DNA of 64,000 nt from Gautieria morchelliformis (lineage: Eukaryota; Basidiomycota; Agaricomycetes; Gomphales; Gomphaceae): contig WHVA01000445.1 of the NCBI GenBank assembly GCA_015179125.1, positions 1 to 64,000 on the forward strand, in the 5' to 3' direction. Below are positions 20,804-31,105 of the stretch, in pieces (position 1 is the stretch's first letter; every line of letters begins with the position of its first letter). The notes under the pieces were generated by a model. The model did not search any database, was not told the DNA's origin, and worked only from the letters and a program-made list of their open reading frames with translations. A program made the position numbers and the translations under genes.

Positions 20804-22174
20804 AGCAGGGAATCAACGCCTTCCGAATCTGCATACGGCGTCCCAGAAGGATGGGAGTCAGACTCGTCCGTCTGGAAGACGTATGACCCGGAAAGGGCAC
20901 AGCGGCTGGCAGAGCAGCCAAAGCAAAAGCGCAAGAAATTGTGTGGCACCCCCAACACCGTCAATGGGCTAGCCATTGCGAGGGAAAGCGCGATTAGCGC
21001 TTACATAGCAGCATCATCGTTGCACACTATCAACGACCCCGCCCTTCAACGGCGGATAGCACAGGTCGAGGCCCAGTACATCGGGCCTGGCGTGGCCCTG
21101 CCTCCACCGGCGGGGACAGTTCACCCTCCCTACCTGGGGGAGGGGACACTCATCCCACTCAGAGATCCACCGATCTCCGAGATGGGCCTCCTACCACGGC
21201 CGGTAGGGAAGGCCCAACAGCGTCGTACTCAATGGTACGATGTCTGCCCGCTCGATGACCCACGCTTCGTCGAACTCCTAGCGTGGGCAAAAGAAACGCC
21301 ACAGCTCGCGCATACGCGTGAGATGATCGGTGTATTTAAACGCATCGAGCGCAAACAACGCGCTCGCAATCCCAAACGGGATTGTCTCATGATAGCGGGC
21401 AGTACCCCGCACGATATCGCGGCCATCCTAAAGGGTTGGATACACAACCCTGAAGGAATCCCATCAGCCATCCATGACAACGCGGATGGCACCTTCACCC
21501 TAGACGACTTGGACGTCTGGATGTGGTTGAAGGCCCTTGTGCCCCGGGTCAAAGGGGTTGCATCACCTCTCTGGGCGAGGCTACTCAACCTATTCGGCTC
21601 AACAGACCAATGGTCAAGCCTCATCGACGCCAGGGAAGTGCTGACGCCTCAGAGAACCACCCTGCGGCTCTCCATCACGGGCCCATTCCCCGTGGGGGGC
21701 CGAGCCAGCCCCGACATCCCCCTCGCCGAGCTCACGAGATGGTTGGCCCACTACGCGGGGGTCACTCGTGAGCAAGTGGCACACATTGAACACTATGTTC
21801 AACACAGCATCACCGGCACGGCATTCAGTGCCGCCGCCCGTGAGGGCCCACAAAAGGTCATCGAGACCAGCCATGTGAGGGCCGTGGTGCCGCAACCCCT
21901 CACTCACGCTCAGCTCGACCAAGAGCTGGCGCACTTCCGGCCCCCTCCTCAGACTGAGGACCCGGCCGTTGAGGCCATGCTCTGCGAGGACACTGGCCTT
22001 ATCACCCAAGCGGATACCGCCGCTAGTGGTGAGGCCGACCAGCCTCACCCAATCACCACCAATGACGCGGAGATGCCCCCGGAGGAGTCACGTGCTCCAC
22101 CGGCCCCGTACGACGACGATGTCATCGTATTGGCCACTCTAGAGGACTCCCTCATGGATGACCTCTATGAGTAG
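20804..22174 (+). CDS. ORF3 of the Gypsy family, unknown function
   Basis: Open from a stop at 20801 to the TAG after SLMDDLYE at 22174, about 456 codons, with the best-conserved part being the last 411. No ATG opens the frame in this copy; in G1 the homologous ORF starts MVPTHPRR, so the start here is probably lost or joined by splicing. Visible parts are a basic patch (QKRKK), a globular central region (RTQWYDVCPLDDPRFVELLAWAK; WIHNPEGIPSAI; DVWMWLKALVPRVKGVASPL) and an acidic Pro-rich tail ending DDLYE. There is no zinc knuckle, protease or membrane segment. It ends 36 bp before the 3' LTR. It could be a second structural or accessory protein, by inference. Confidence 0.65.
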   Translation, partial: SRESTPSESAYGVPEGWESDSSVWKTYDPERAQRLAEQPKQKRKKLCGTPNTVNGLAIARESAISAYIAASSLHTINDPALQRRIAQVEAQYIGPGVALPPPAGTVHPPYLGEGTLIPLRDPPISEMGLLPRPVGKAQQRRTQWYDVCPLDDPRFVELLAWAKETPQLAHTREMIGVFKRIERKQRARNPKRDCLMIAGSTPHDIAAILKGWIHNPEGIPSAIHDNADGTFTLDDLDVWMWLKALVPRVKGVASPLWARLLNLFGSTDQWSSLIDAREVLTPQRTTLRLSITGPFPVGGRASPDIPLAELTRWLAHYAGVTREQVAHIEHYVQHSITGTAFSAAAREGPQKVIETSHVRAVVPQPLTHAQLDQELAHFRPPPQTEDPAVEAMLCEDTGLITQADTAASGEADQPHPITTNDAEMPPEESRAPPAPYDDDVIVLATLEDSLMDDLYE

Positions 22175-22210
22175 TAGTTGACCCCTATAGTTGTCTATAG
22201 AGGGGGAGGG

Positions 22211-22425
22211 TGTAAATAACCTATGTATCTACATGTACAATAGTTATTACATAATCCCAGTGGGCCCCTTAGGGACCCACTGTATAGTTTATGCGTGGGA
22301 ACCGGCCAGCGGTTCCCATCACATCTTACTCTTACCTGTCACTACGTAGCATTCAGAATACCACTCATTGGTCAAGTTCTGTTGTGCCCTTGTGATACAA
22401 GGTCTTAAGATCGACATCCTTTACA
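22211..22425 (+). repeat. 3' LTR of G2 (LTR-A)
   Basis: A 215-bp TGTAAATAACC..CTTTACA unit preceded by the polypurine tract AGAGGGGGAGGG. What follows is a second ORF3 fragment, not host DNA. Confidence 0.88.
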
Positions 22426-22557
22426 GACCACTCACTCACGCTCAGCTCGACCAAGAGCTGGCGCGCTGCCGGCCCCCTCCTCAGACTGAGGACCCGGCCG
22501 TTGAGGCCATGCTCCGCGAGGATGCTGGCCCCATCACCCAAGCGGATACTGCCACTA

Positions 22558-23182
22558 CAGTGCAAGAAGACCTTTTCCGGCAAACCTAACTTTTGCTACG
22601 GCCCCACGACAGTTCCATATTTGGGGAGTTAAAATATCAGAAAGGCAGTCTATTAACATGTAGATTAATGTGTGCTCAACAGAATAATATAATTCTGAGT
22701 AATTAAAAAGAAATCCTCTCAAAATTTGGCAGTGGGCGCTTAAACACGAAAAACTACGTTTTAAGGTATATAAAGCCTATGGAGATCAATAGCAGTATGT
22801 AGAATAGTTCTCTATGGTGGTATTGAGGCAATAATGTCAGGCGGGAGCCCAATCTTACGATGAGATTTGTATTTTTTCACAGCAAAAGCAGTCTGCTGTG
22901 CATTGAGCCCCTTCCTGCAACCAAAGAGTGAGTGACATGACAAGAATGGAACGAAGTGCTTACGAATATACGTCCATGTAGCACCATACCTTGCGGAAGA
23001 AACGTCGAATTGTCATGGTGTCGCACATGGCAAGGCATTCTGGAACGAGATGCTTCACAGTGGTGAATTTGCCATCCGACGTGCGGTGACAACCTTCAAG
23101 AGTATGTAGAATTTTAAATACCAGTTGATTCCGCAAATGGATTGGAAGCATCCTCGAAAATAGCCTCTTGGTGGCCCCACTA
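22558..23182 (-). mobile_element. TA-flanked deletion derivative of a DDE transposon
   Basis: Inserted in ORF3 between TA duplications (22556-22557, 23183-23184). Ends read CAGTGCAAGAAG and CCCCACTA, so only AGTG is inverted-repeated. The interior keeps the last exons of a transposase on the minus strand. TA target and CAGTG ends fit the Tc1/mariner-pogo superfamily. Confidence 0.65.
22812..23180 (-). pseudogene. C-terminal fragment of a DDE transposase, two exons
   Basis: Minus strand: upstream exon reads HLVPECLAMCDTMTIRRFF, then VWCYMDVYS; a 49-bp GT..AG intron (22963 to 22915) joins in frame to KGLNAQQTAFAVKKYKSHRK and IGLPPDIIASIPP, stop at 22812. The RRFFRK..YMDVY-KGLN pattern is typical of the extreme C-terminus of basidiomycete DDE transposases with an R/K-rich tail. 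The catalytic core is absent. The upstream limit is the element end, so this is a remnant kept within a deleted element. Confidence 0.65.
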
Positions 23183-23369
23183 TAGTGGTGAGGCCGACCA
23201 GCCTCACCCAATCACCACTGATGACACGGAGGTGCCCCCGGAGGAGTCACGCACTCCACCGGCCCCGTACGATGACGATGTCATCGTATCGGCCACTCTA
23301 GAGGACTCCATTATGGATGACCTCTATGAGTCGTAGTTGACCCCTATAGTTGTCTATAGAGGGGGAGGG

Positions 23370-23584
23370 TGTAAATAACCTATGTATCAACATGTACAAT
23401 AGTTATTACATAATCCCAGTGGGCCCCTTAGGGACCCACTGTATAGTTTATGCGTGAGAACCGGCCAGCGGTCCCCATCGCATCTTACTCTTACCTGTCA
23501 CTACGTAGCATTCAGAATACCACTCATTGGTCAAGTTCTGCAGTGCCCTTGTGATACAAGGTCCTAAGATCGAGATCCTTTACA
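23370..23584 (+). repeat. Third downstream LTR-A
   Basis: A 215-bp LTR with polypurine tract upstream, closing the ORF3 fragment. Its right edge abuts the 87-bp minisatellite directly. Confidence 0.85.
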
Positions 23585-25500
23585 ATCATCCTGAACATGG
23601 GCTCTTTGACACATGAACACACATGCGTGAAACTGAACCAGGTCCTTCCATTCCTTAAAATGCTCACACGCAGGATCCCGAACATGGTCTCTTTGACACA
23701 TGGATACACATGCGTGAAACCGAACCAGGTCTTTCCATTCCTTGAAATGCTCACATGCAGGATCCCGAATTTTAGGAATAATATGTCAGATATATTAGAA
23801 TGGATATATCTGGTGACTCAGAGAGTGGGGATCCTTCGTGCACCCCTTTGCAGGGTATATGCGCGAGCTGACTAAGCTCTGTGGAGCGAGTCGTCACTGA
23901 TTGATGTAGGTCACGTGACCGAGTCGAGGAAGAAACAGGTGAGAACAGAGGAACAAGCTGTCCGAAGCTTTCGCTTTTGGAACAGTATAGTGTAACCAGT
24001 TATAGTAGACTCTCAACAAAGAATTAGAGGAATCTATCAAGAAATAAGCTCTGTAGCTATCAAACAAGTCTACAGTTACTTCAGGAGGTGAAACAGCAAT
24101 TCTGGATTGTTCTGGACAATATTCTGGATGTTTTGTTCGTAAATTTATGGTAGCTACTTATACTAAAATAGTAGTGAGTACCAGTGTTCAAGATAGTGAT
24201 AGAATGGGTCAGGATAATGTGGAAATGCTCCACAGGCTGCATACAGCTGTGGAGCAGGAACAATGATGGGGATACTTGTCCTACTGAGAAGTATCTAAGC
24301 TGGGACCTTGGAGCAATGTACAAAGCCCCTTTCAACATGTAATACAGCTCGTAATCAGTGGAGCTGGTCAGGGGAATAGAATAGAAAAGAAATCATGTGT
24401 GTCCTGTGCTGTGTGCCTACAGCAGCCTTGGCAAGGCATTTGCCATCTCTGTACCTCTCTCCTGAGGTAGCTATTCAGTACGTCCATAGATAGGACAGTG
24501 TACTGTAATCTCCATCGTGTCCGATGTCCCTGTATGGGTCTATTAGTCCCATAGCAATATTTATTCTGACCAGGGCCCAGGTGCCTGCTTTCCAGGGCAG
24601 GCACTGCTACTGGTGCATGGATTATTTCTCCCAGATGTTAGCTCAGTTAGACGATTGTATAGACCTTAGAATACTGTGTGATATAGCTATCCATTTATTC
24701 TAACACCGAACATGGTCTCTTTGACACATGGACACACATGCGTGAAACCGAACCAGGTCTTTCCATTCCTTAAAATGCTCACATGCAGGATCCTGAACAC
24801 GGGCTCTTCAACACATGGACGCACATGTGTGAAACTGAAGCAGGTCTTTCCATTCCTTAAAATGCTCACATGCAGGATCCTGAACACGGGCTCTTCAAGA
24901 CATGGACACACATGCGTGAAACCGAACCAGGTCCTTCCATTCCTTAAAATGCTCACATGCAGGATCCCGAACATGGGCTCTTTGACACATGGACACACAT
25001 GTGTGAAACCAAACCAGGTCCTTCCACTCCTTAAAATGCTCACACGCAGGATCCCAAACATGGGCTCTTTGACACATGGACACACATGCGTGAAACCGAA
25101 CCAGGTCCTTCCATTCCTTAAAATGCTCACACGCATCATCCCGAACATGGGCTCTTCGACACATGAACACACATGCATGAAACTGAACCAGGTTTCCATT
25201 CCTTAAAATGCTCACATACAGGATCCCGAACATGGTCTCTTCGACACATGGACACACATGCATGAAACGGAACCAGGTCCTTCCATTCCTTAAAATGCTC
25301 ACATGCATCATCCCAAACATGGGCTCTTCGACACATGAACACACATGCGTGAAACCGAACCAGGTCCTTCCATTCCTTAAAATGCTCACATGCCGGATCC
25401 CGAATGCGGCCTCTTCAACACATGGACACACATGCGTGAAACCAAACCAGGTCCTTCCATTCCTTAAAATGTTGTCACACATGGAGAAGGTCTGTGAACC
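23585..25500. repeat. 87-bp minisatellite, about 11 units, split by a solo LTR
   Basis: Unit starts at 23593, 23680, 23767 and then 24708, 24795, 24882, 24969, 25056, 25143 and on to about 25401, always 87 bp apart except one 3-bp loss near 25195. Core: GAACATGGGCTCTTTGACAC..CATTCCTTAAAATGCTCAC. Since 87 is 29 codons, three of the six frames stay open across it (for example HTCVKPNQVLPFLKMLT repeats); I treat these as by-products. Confidence 0.9.
23770..24705 (+). mobile_element. Solo Copia-type LTR inside the minisatellite
   Basis: A 936-bp unit TTTTAGGAATAATA..TATTCTAACA between perfect CCGAA duplications (23765-23769, 24706-24710). Removing it restores the 87-bp register exactly. The second copy is at 31141-32077. 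The first base pair departs from the usual TG, probably an old mutation shared by both copies. Confidence 0.9.
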
Positions 25501-26214
25501 CAACCCATGTTCTTTTATTCCTTAAATGCTAACACGCCTGCAGAACCAGTCTGTGATCTCGAACCAGGTCCTTTGATTCCTTAAAATGCTAACAACAAGG
25601 TCCTTTCTATCATAGAGTGAATGTGCTCCTGAATGTTCAAAGTCTTACCCACTGAGGAAAAGATGTGAACTCTGACTCACAAGCATAAGCACTGTATGCT
25701 TGCATACTCACTGAGTAAAGGTATCATTCACACTTGCTCCCTTGGCTTGCTTCATGTCAAGCAGAATGGGCTCTTAGACTTGCAAACACCATGTCAAGTA
25801 TTTCCTTGGTACACATTTTTCATGCACACCCATGGGAACTATTTCCAAACTCACACCAGTGAAATAATGGAAGTTGGTTGACTTGTGGCAGCAAGTACAT
25901 TCCCTTTTCTGGCAGCCAAGAGCTCTTCCTCTTCAATAAGTCACCCTTATTTATATGTGGTTATATGAATGGTAGCTTATAAAACACGGCTATTATGGGA
26001 GGAGGGTATTTGGTAATATGCTCAATTTTTTGTACACATTGCGTACTATTGAAAAAAAAAAAAAACAGAGAAGGATGTGACTCGTGCAATGACCAAACAT
26101 TGACAGATGCCTTGTGTTGCAATGGGAGAACATGGACCGGGCCATGTTTTGGTGTGCATTCGAGCCTCATTCCATGATGGTTTCATGTTCCCTGAAATCC
26201 ATTTTGGGTACACT
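25501..26214. other. No gene seen; decayed minisatellite edge and A-tract
   Basis: The first 120 bp keep weak traces of the 87-bp repeat (CATTCCTTAAAATG, TTCCTTAAATGCTAAC). The rest has no ORF with a protein signal. A run of 14 A lies near 26050. The right edge is the Harbinger target site ATT (26215-26217). Confidence 0.5.
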
Positions 26215-26410
26215 ATTAGGGCTGATCACAGTAGAGGATTTGGCCTGGGTTTGATAGGGATTTGAGAAATGGATTTGGATGTCAAATCCATCCAAATCCT
26301 CAAATCACCTCCAAGAGGTGATTTGGGATTTGCATGTGGATTTGAAATTGGATTTTGGCTGGCTGGAGCGGTAGACCTTAAACTCTTTCTGCGTGAAATT
26401 TTTGTTAGGG

Positions 26411-27963
26411 ACAATGAGCCCAAGGAAGCAAAAATGTTCTAACCCTATCACTGTGACTCAGATAAGTATGGCAACTGAGGTTCCAGCAGATGTGCTGTCC
26501 ATCCCGCAATTGGAGGCTCTGTTGGCCATGGCACAGGCCAAGGGTGACGAGCGTGCCAGCAAACGACCTCGTAAACCAACAGTTAAGGCTCTGGCCACCA
26601 CAGAACAGCCTTGTTCCAAAGGGAAAAAAGGTAAGGGTAAGGGTAAGGCGGTGGAAGATGGTATGGCTATATTGACGGTTCCGTGAGTTCCATTGCGTTA
26701 TTCAGACTGTATCTGTAGCTGACGTTCCGGTCAGTTGGGCTAAGGAGCATTGACATAACAGACCTACTTCTTACAGTCCTCGAGGATGATCCAGTGATGC
26801 GCGCTTCCCTAGGGATGGACAAGGGGGCTGAGATATGTAACAAAAGCTTGTCAAAGACTGTGACCGACCATTATTGCACCATCACACAGCGTGTCTTGAT
26901 TCCACATGCCTCTGGCCGCTGGAGAGATGCACCGCCAGATCAGATGGGGAAAGTAATGAAAAACCAGATTAATCTGTGTGTTTCTAGTTCAATATCGTAT
27001 CCTATTAACTAAATTATTGATGCAGGCTCAAAAAGACTTTTACAGCTGAAAAGGAGCTGCTCGGAGAGACTGGAGCGAGTTTAGTAGAGACGGAAGAGAC
27101 AGAACTGGATATACTACCGGGAAGTGAGATTGAGAACATTTGGGGTGCGTCACTTGTTATTTCCCATGAATTACTAACATATCTATATATGTACAGGGCA
27201 AATAAAAGAACACTTCCCATGGTTCCATTGAATGCAGCGGTTGATGGGAACCAGCCCGCTTGTTATGCATGGGGCAATAGCCCAATCGACCTCAAAGTTT
27301 GTCCTCAATGTCCTTGATCGCGTGCCCTGTGACTCTGGGATAGGAAACGAAGAACTACAAGTAAATTCACCAGATGCACCTCTCTCCCCTCTATATATAC
27401 TCTCACCTCCCTCCGATGATCCAATTGACACCGACTACCTGTAGCCTAGTTCGCCGACATCTTCTACTATAGATAGACCTCCACCTAAAACAGATGTACC
27501 TGTAAAAAGGTAAGCTGCACCTGCCTTGACGGCCGCCTCACGATGCAAGGGCATACTTGAGGGGCTTGCAGGTATGCCGGAGGTAAGATGGGCAGCAACA
27601 GAACATCTGGCTAGCAGCCAGATCCGCTCCAAAGAAGAACAAGTACAGATACAGGCACAGACAGACCTGACCCATGAAAAGCTACAACTCAAACATGCAG
27701 CGGAAAAGGAAAGGTTAGATCAGGCGCATGAGTTGGCAATGCAGCGCCAGCTGTTAGAGTTCCAGCTCCTCACACAGGGTGCAGGACATCAAAGGCAGGC
27801 TAACATGGTAGGAATAGAATTGGGCACACAAGCTGCGCTAGCTGGGTTTTCTGGGACAAAAGTCCTTAGTGCTGGTGCGTCTTCATTGGATGTGACATTC
27901 ATCGATGACAACGTCATTCCCTGGGCAGACTTTATGCCATCCAGTACCAGTTCTTCATCTTAG
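26411..27963 (+). pseudogene. Harbinger accessory (Myb/SANT-like, coiled-coil) gene
   Basis: Starts MSPRKQKCSNP. A basic region (KRPRKPTVKAL, KGKKGKGKGKA) is followed, after a 1-nt frameshift near 26753, by a segment VSWAKEH..DITDLLLTVLEDDP typical of the Myb/trihelix-like partner proteins of PIF elements. Short introns are readable at about 26970-27027 and 27146-27198 (GT..AG). An in-frame TGA (27231) follows FPWFH, then RLMGTSPLVMHGAIAQSTS. The C-terminal part (27526-27963) is a coiled coil rich in Gln/Glu/Lys ending FMPSSTSSSS. The partner protein would bind the ends with the transposase. This copy is inactive. Confidence 0.65.
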
Positions 27964-27965
27964 TA

Positions 27966-29487
27966 CTACTCTATATAGCTATGAGACTCTGTGTGGAGTC
28001 TTTCTAAGAGAAACCCCTTCAGCTGCTCACGTTTCACTCTTCCCTCAAGGAGCGTAACATTCCTTGACACCTCATCGTCAGTATGGTCTATTATATTGAC
28101 CTCCACCCTTGTTGTTCTCTCTTCAGCAACAATGTGTAACCCCTCACGAAAGAATTCATCTGCAGTGATGTCCTAGCCGGCCTCATGAGTCATTGCGAAG
28201 CAATGGACAGCTATACAGGTGGTGATCCAGAGCGATGTGAATCTCAGATGGTGGGGTTGGTTGATCTGAATGTGCAAGCCCAGCAGCAAGCAGAACCAGC
28301 CTTTGATATATCCAACACAATGTTTGGATTTAACACGAATTCTTGAAACCCAGTAGTTAAATGTCTGTTATCCGGTGTGTCCTTTTCTGGTCTGTACATA
28401 TATCAAAAATGACACCCTCGAAACCTGTAATATCAAACTGTGTTACATACTTTTTGTATGGTGTGCACAACCACTTCTGGAGCGGGTATGCTGAATCTGC
28501 CCATACCCATTCACCTACTTCTAACAAAGAGGCATGTTCTTTGGGCAACCGAGTCTCATTCCATGCCCGGGAATCATGCTGACTCCCTGGTAAACCTACC
28601 CCATAGTCAATAATTCGGAGGTCAGGAGTTGAAATGAGCTGTAGGCTAGTCAGCGACACTTCAATGCCATATGATGAATAACTCACCTGCACATTCGTCG
28701 AGTAGTTACTTATGCGATCATACCATGTGCTACCGTAAAATCCAGGGCGTTGGAATAAAGGCACAAGAGTGCCATCTACCATGAGCCAACCGTCACGCCA
28801 CTCCAGACCTGAGACCTCCTGTACCCAGTCTTTTGCTTGCACTTTTTCTACCTCATCCGGCCACTTGATAGCGACTCGGCGGAATTGTGTTCAACATAGG
28901 GCTTTCATGACCCGCCATGTGCTCCGATCGACTGTCCCAAAACCCCATCCTGCCCACAATGCTACCTCCTGCACACTAACGGCATTTCCAAAGTGACCAA
29001 ACTGGTAAAATGTAACAGTGACTTGCTGTTCCACTGGCAGCTGATGGTTATTAGAGTTGTTCAAAAAAACTTCATCATTACAGATCTTTTCAAGAAGTGA
29101 ATTGAAGGTTTCTTGCCACACTTGCAAATAGCGGCGAAAAAACTCCGGCCGTGTGTGCTTGTACTCCAAGAGAGTTACCAAAAGAAGGGACATCGGTTTG
29201 TTGATGTCGACCCTTGGTTGAAGATACCAGTGAGAATGCAAGTCTTTTAGCACTTCAACAAGCTCATCAGACCCTAATAGCATCTCCACATCTGAGTTTG
29301 AGCTCTCGGACACTGTGTCATATAAGTAAGCATCCAATTCAGTGTCCTCTTCTACAATGAGTTCCAACATAAGGTGCTGAACGAGGGTGTCAGTGAGCTC
29401 GTTCCTTGCAGTCATGATGGTCATGGTGGAAAGACGTATATGGAGCCATCTGCCGGTTGAGAACTTCAATCCTGCCGTGTCCGGCAT
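27966..29487 (-). pseudogene. PIF/Harbinger DDE transposase
   Basis: N-terminal part 29487-28894 ends in an in-frame TGA (28891-28893), then QFRRVAIKWPDEVEKVQ, MVDGTLVPLFQRPGFYG (first Asp), YDRISNYSTNVQ, a 48-bp in-frame intron, LRIIDYGVGLPGSQHDSRAW (second Asp region), EWVWADSAYPLQKWL, then a GT..AG intron near 28380-28436. The next exon RIRVKSKHCVGYIKGW has Lys where the family has the catalytic Glu (usually SEHCVG). A frameshift (near 28352) and a further TAG (near 28175) follow. The reading continues to LHTESHSYIE and a stop at 27966-27968. Not functional. Confidence 0.78.
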
Positions 29488-29807
29488 CACCTTGCTCAAA
29501 TCCACTCAAATCCAGTTTCAAATCGGGCTAATCACAGTTAAATTGCGATTTCAGGGCATTGTCGGATGTTCTAAAGAAATCGAAATCCTCGGTCAAATCC
29601 TCATCAAATCCTACTCAAATCCTTTACTGTGATCAGCCCTATTGTGTCGTTTGTCTGGGTCGGTCTCTTCAAGGTATTGCGATTCAAAACCTTCATTTCT
29701 GTAGACAGGTAAGTGTATTGCCGCAACTGTTTTTACGGAAACGTCTTGAATGGTCCTTAGCGAAGAGTTGGCAGCGTTTGAAGCCACATTTTTTACACCC
29801 ATCGGAT

Positions 29808-30330
29808 TTGCTTCCGTTTTAGCGCGCAAACTTCGAACAACGATATCTTGCTTGATATCGCTCCGATTCGCTTGAAATTTCATATCTGAAGCTATGTGGA
29901 CCATAGCTAGGGCATAGAACTAAAAAATCCAAATAAAACAAGCATTTTTTATTTTGCATTTTGGGTGCTGAGTGGGGAACAATGTCAAGCTTAGCTTACT
30001 GTATGTAGTTCAATGCAGGTTTTAATTTTGTTTGCTACTTTGTACTAATGGTGAGAACCCACTACAGGAGAATCTCCAGAAGAGGGTAGCTTCTTCTGAC
30101 GTTGGATCAGTGAGATCTGATGGTAGGCGTTCATTCTCGATGTCGGATTTCCTCCTGTGTAGCATAAGCCCCGAAAATCTGAGGGATCATATAATGTGGA
30201 ACATACGCGCCATCAAAGTTCGTAATAGCATCTTTGATCCCTTCCGCACCAAGTGCCAATGCACCATAAGGCAACTTCGCCGATCCTGACACGTTCTTGA
30301 GCTCGGAAACCGCGGGGGCGCACACGTATG
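29808..30330 (-). repeat. Left arm of an inverted duplication (pair 38571-39083)
   Basis: About 0.5 kb of this segment reappears inverted at 38571-39083, from the tail of a Pro/His-rich gene through its 3' flank to the motif GCGCGCTAAAACGGAAGC, where homology stops abruptly. Differences between arms are mostly transitions. Confidence 0.8.
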
Positions 30331-30516
30331 CGGTGGGGTGAGGGGCACGGAGGTGCTGGGGTGGGTGAGCTGGTGTAGGAGGACGGGGTGGTGGGGGAGC
30401 GGGCGGCGGCGGGTGCGGGTGCAGGTGCTGGTGTGGGTGCGGGTGCAGGTACAGGTGCAGGTACGGGTGCAGGTGCGGGTGCGATTGCAGCACGGACGAC
30501 ACGGAGCTCATCGTGA
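30131..30516 (-). pseudogene. Tail of a Pro/His-repeat hypothetical gene (left copy)
   Basis: Minus-strand reading: a low-complexity His-Pro-Leu stretch from a hexanucleotide-based repeat (about 30387-30490), a Pro-rich segment [20 protein letters not shown], then a non-repetitive end [37 protein letters not shown]. The non-repetitive 60-residue end is shared with the copy at 38760, with conservative-looking changes and no frame breaks. I recognise no family. The N-terminal side is not shared, so the two copies are probably gene fragments. Confidence 0.45.
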
Positions 30517-31105
30517 GGAGACTGGGCATACAGTTAGCAGGGTGCGGGGGTGTCGACATACCTTGACACCCAGGGGACTCCATGCAGGGGACATGGGGGA
30601 TACCGGCCCAAATGGCAGCCGGTAGAGGGACGGGAGCGCGGACGTGACACGACTGGGCTGGCGGCCCTCGAGGCGTGCAAGGGCGTCGCCGCAGTTGGTG
30701 TTGCGGTAGCGCGTGGAGGCGCGGGATGTGGCGGTGCTCATCACGAGGGTGTTGACGGTAGGAGTGATGGAGCCACGGTCAGTTGGGGTGCGGGTGGACG
30801 ACAGGAAGGAACTGCTTGTGATTGTACGAGTAGAAGGGGCGCTTCAAGTCACAATGGTGGACTTGTAGTTGGGACGCGTGACAGCCCTTTCAGCAAGGAT
30901 GTAAAGTAAGCATAAGTAGCAAACTCACCAATAAAAACGGGATAGTGGCCATTCGACACCTGAAAATTACACTTGAGTTGGGGTTCAGCATTGGGAGTAA
31001 GGGTGCAAATGCTGTCGCATGATTCATGTCATAGAATTCTTGGTCAGGGTGTGTGTTTCGGGAACTTCCGTTCTCCTTGTATGTACTACCCACACCATCG
31101 CTCAT
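30517..31105. other. GC-rich stretch then 5' flank of the Tc1 transposase
   Basis: 30517-30900 is GC-rich and has overlapping ORFs on both strands without a recognisable protein. 30900-31105 leads to the transposase start. I looked for terminal inverted repeats pairing with 33300-33400 and could not establish any. Confidence 0.4.

Larger units (their letters stand above)
13898..22425 (+). mobile_element. Ty3/Gypsy chromovirus copy G2
   Basis: An 8.5-kb unit of the G1 family: 5' LTR (13898-14113), gag-protease (14135-17163), pol (17391-19822), an antisense ORF (20349-19807), ORF3 (20804-22174), a polypurine tract (AGAGGGGGAGGG) and 3' LTR (22211-22425). Flanks (GAAGA and GACCA) do not match, so the ends are rearranged. 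A partial ORF3 and a third LTR (23370-23584) follow, consistent with unequal LTR recombination or one element inside another. The integrase core is deleted and a solo LTR interrupts RNase H. Confidence 0.85.
22426..23336 (+). pseudogene. Second ORF3 3' fragment, split by a MITE
   Basis: Reads PLTHAQLDQELARCRPPPQT (22426-22557) and resumes SGEADQPHPITTDDTEVPP..SIMDDLYES (23183-23336), the C-terminal quarter of ORF3. It is followed by the same polypurine tract and LTR as in G2. A 625-bp transposon sits between the two parts at a TA. The fragment begins directly at an LTR end, so its upstream portion was lost by recombination. Confidence 0.8.
26218..29640 (+). mobile_element. Complete PIF/Harbinger DNA transposon
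   Basis: A 3423-bp element with inverted ends AGGGCTGATCACAGTA (left) and its complement at the right end, extended by subterminal GGATTTGA-type repeats on both sides. Flanks are ATT (26215-26217) and ATT (29641-29643), a 3-bp duplication as expected for the superfamily. It carries two convergent genes, a DNA-binding/accessory ORF and a DDE transposase, whose stop codons lie 2 bp apart. Both are decayed. Confidence 0.88.

Noticed and set aside
22551-23190. CACTA (EnSpm/CMC) transposon suggested by CACTAC..TATAGTG edges
   Set aside because: Comparison with the intact ORF3 shows the duplicated target is just TA and the outer CACTA belongs to the host ORF. The internal transposase tail is not CMC-like.
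24687-25525. ORFs of 100-200 codons on both strands
   Set aside because: They arise because the minisatellite unit is 87 bp, a multiple of three. No non-repetitive coding flank was found.
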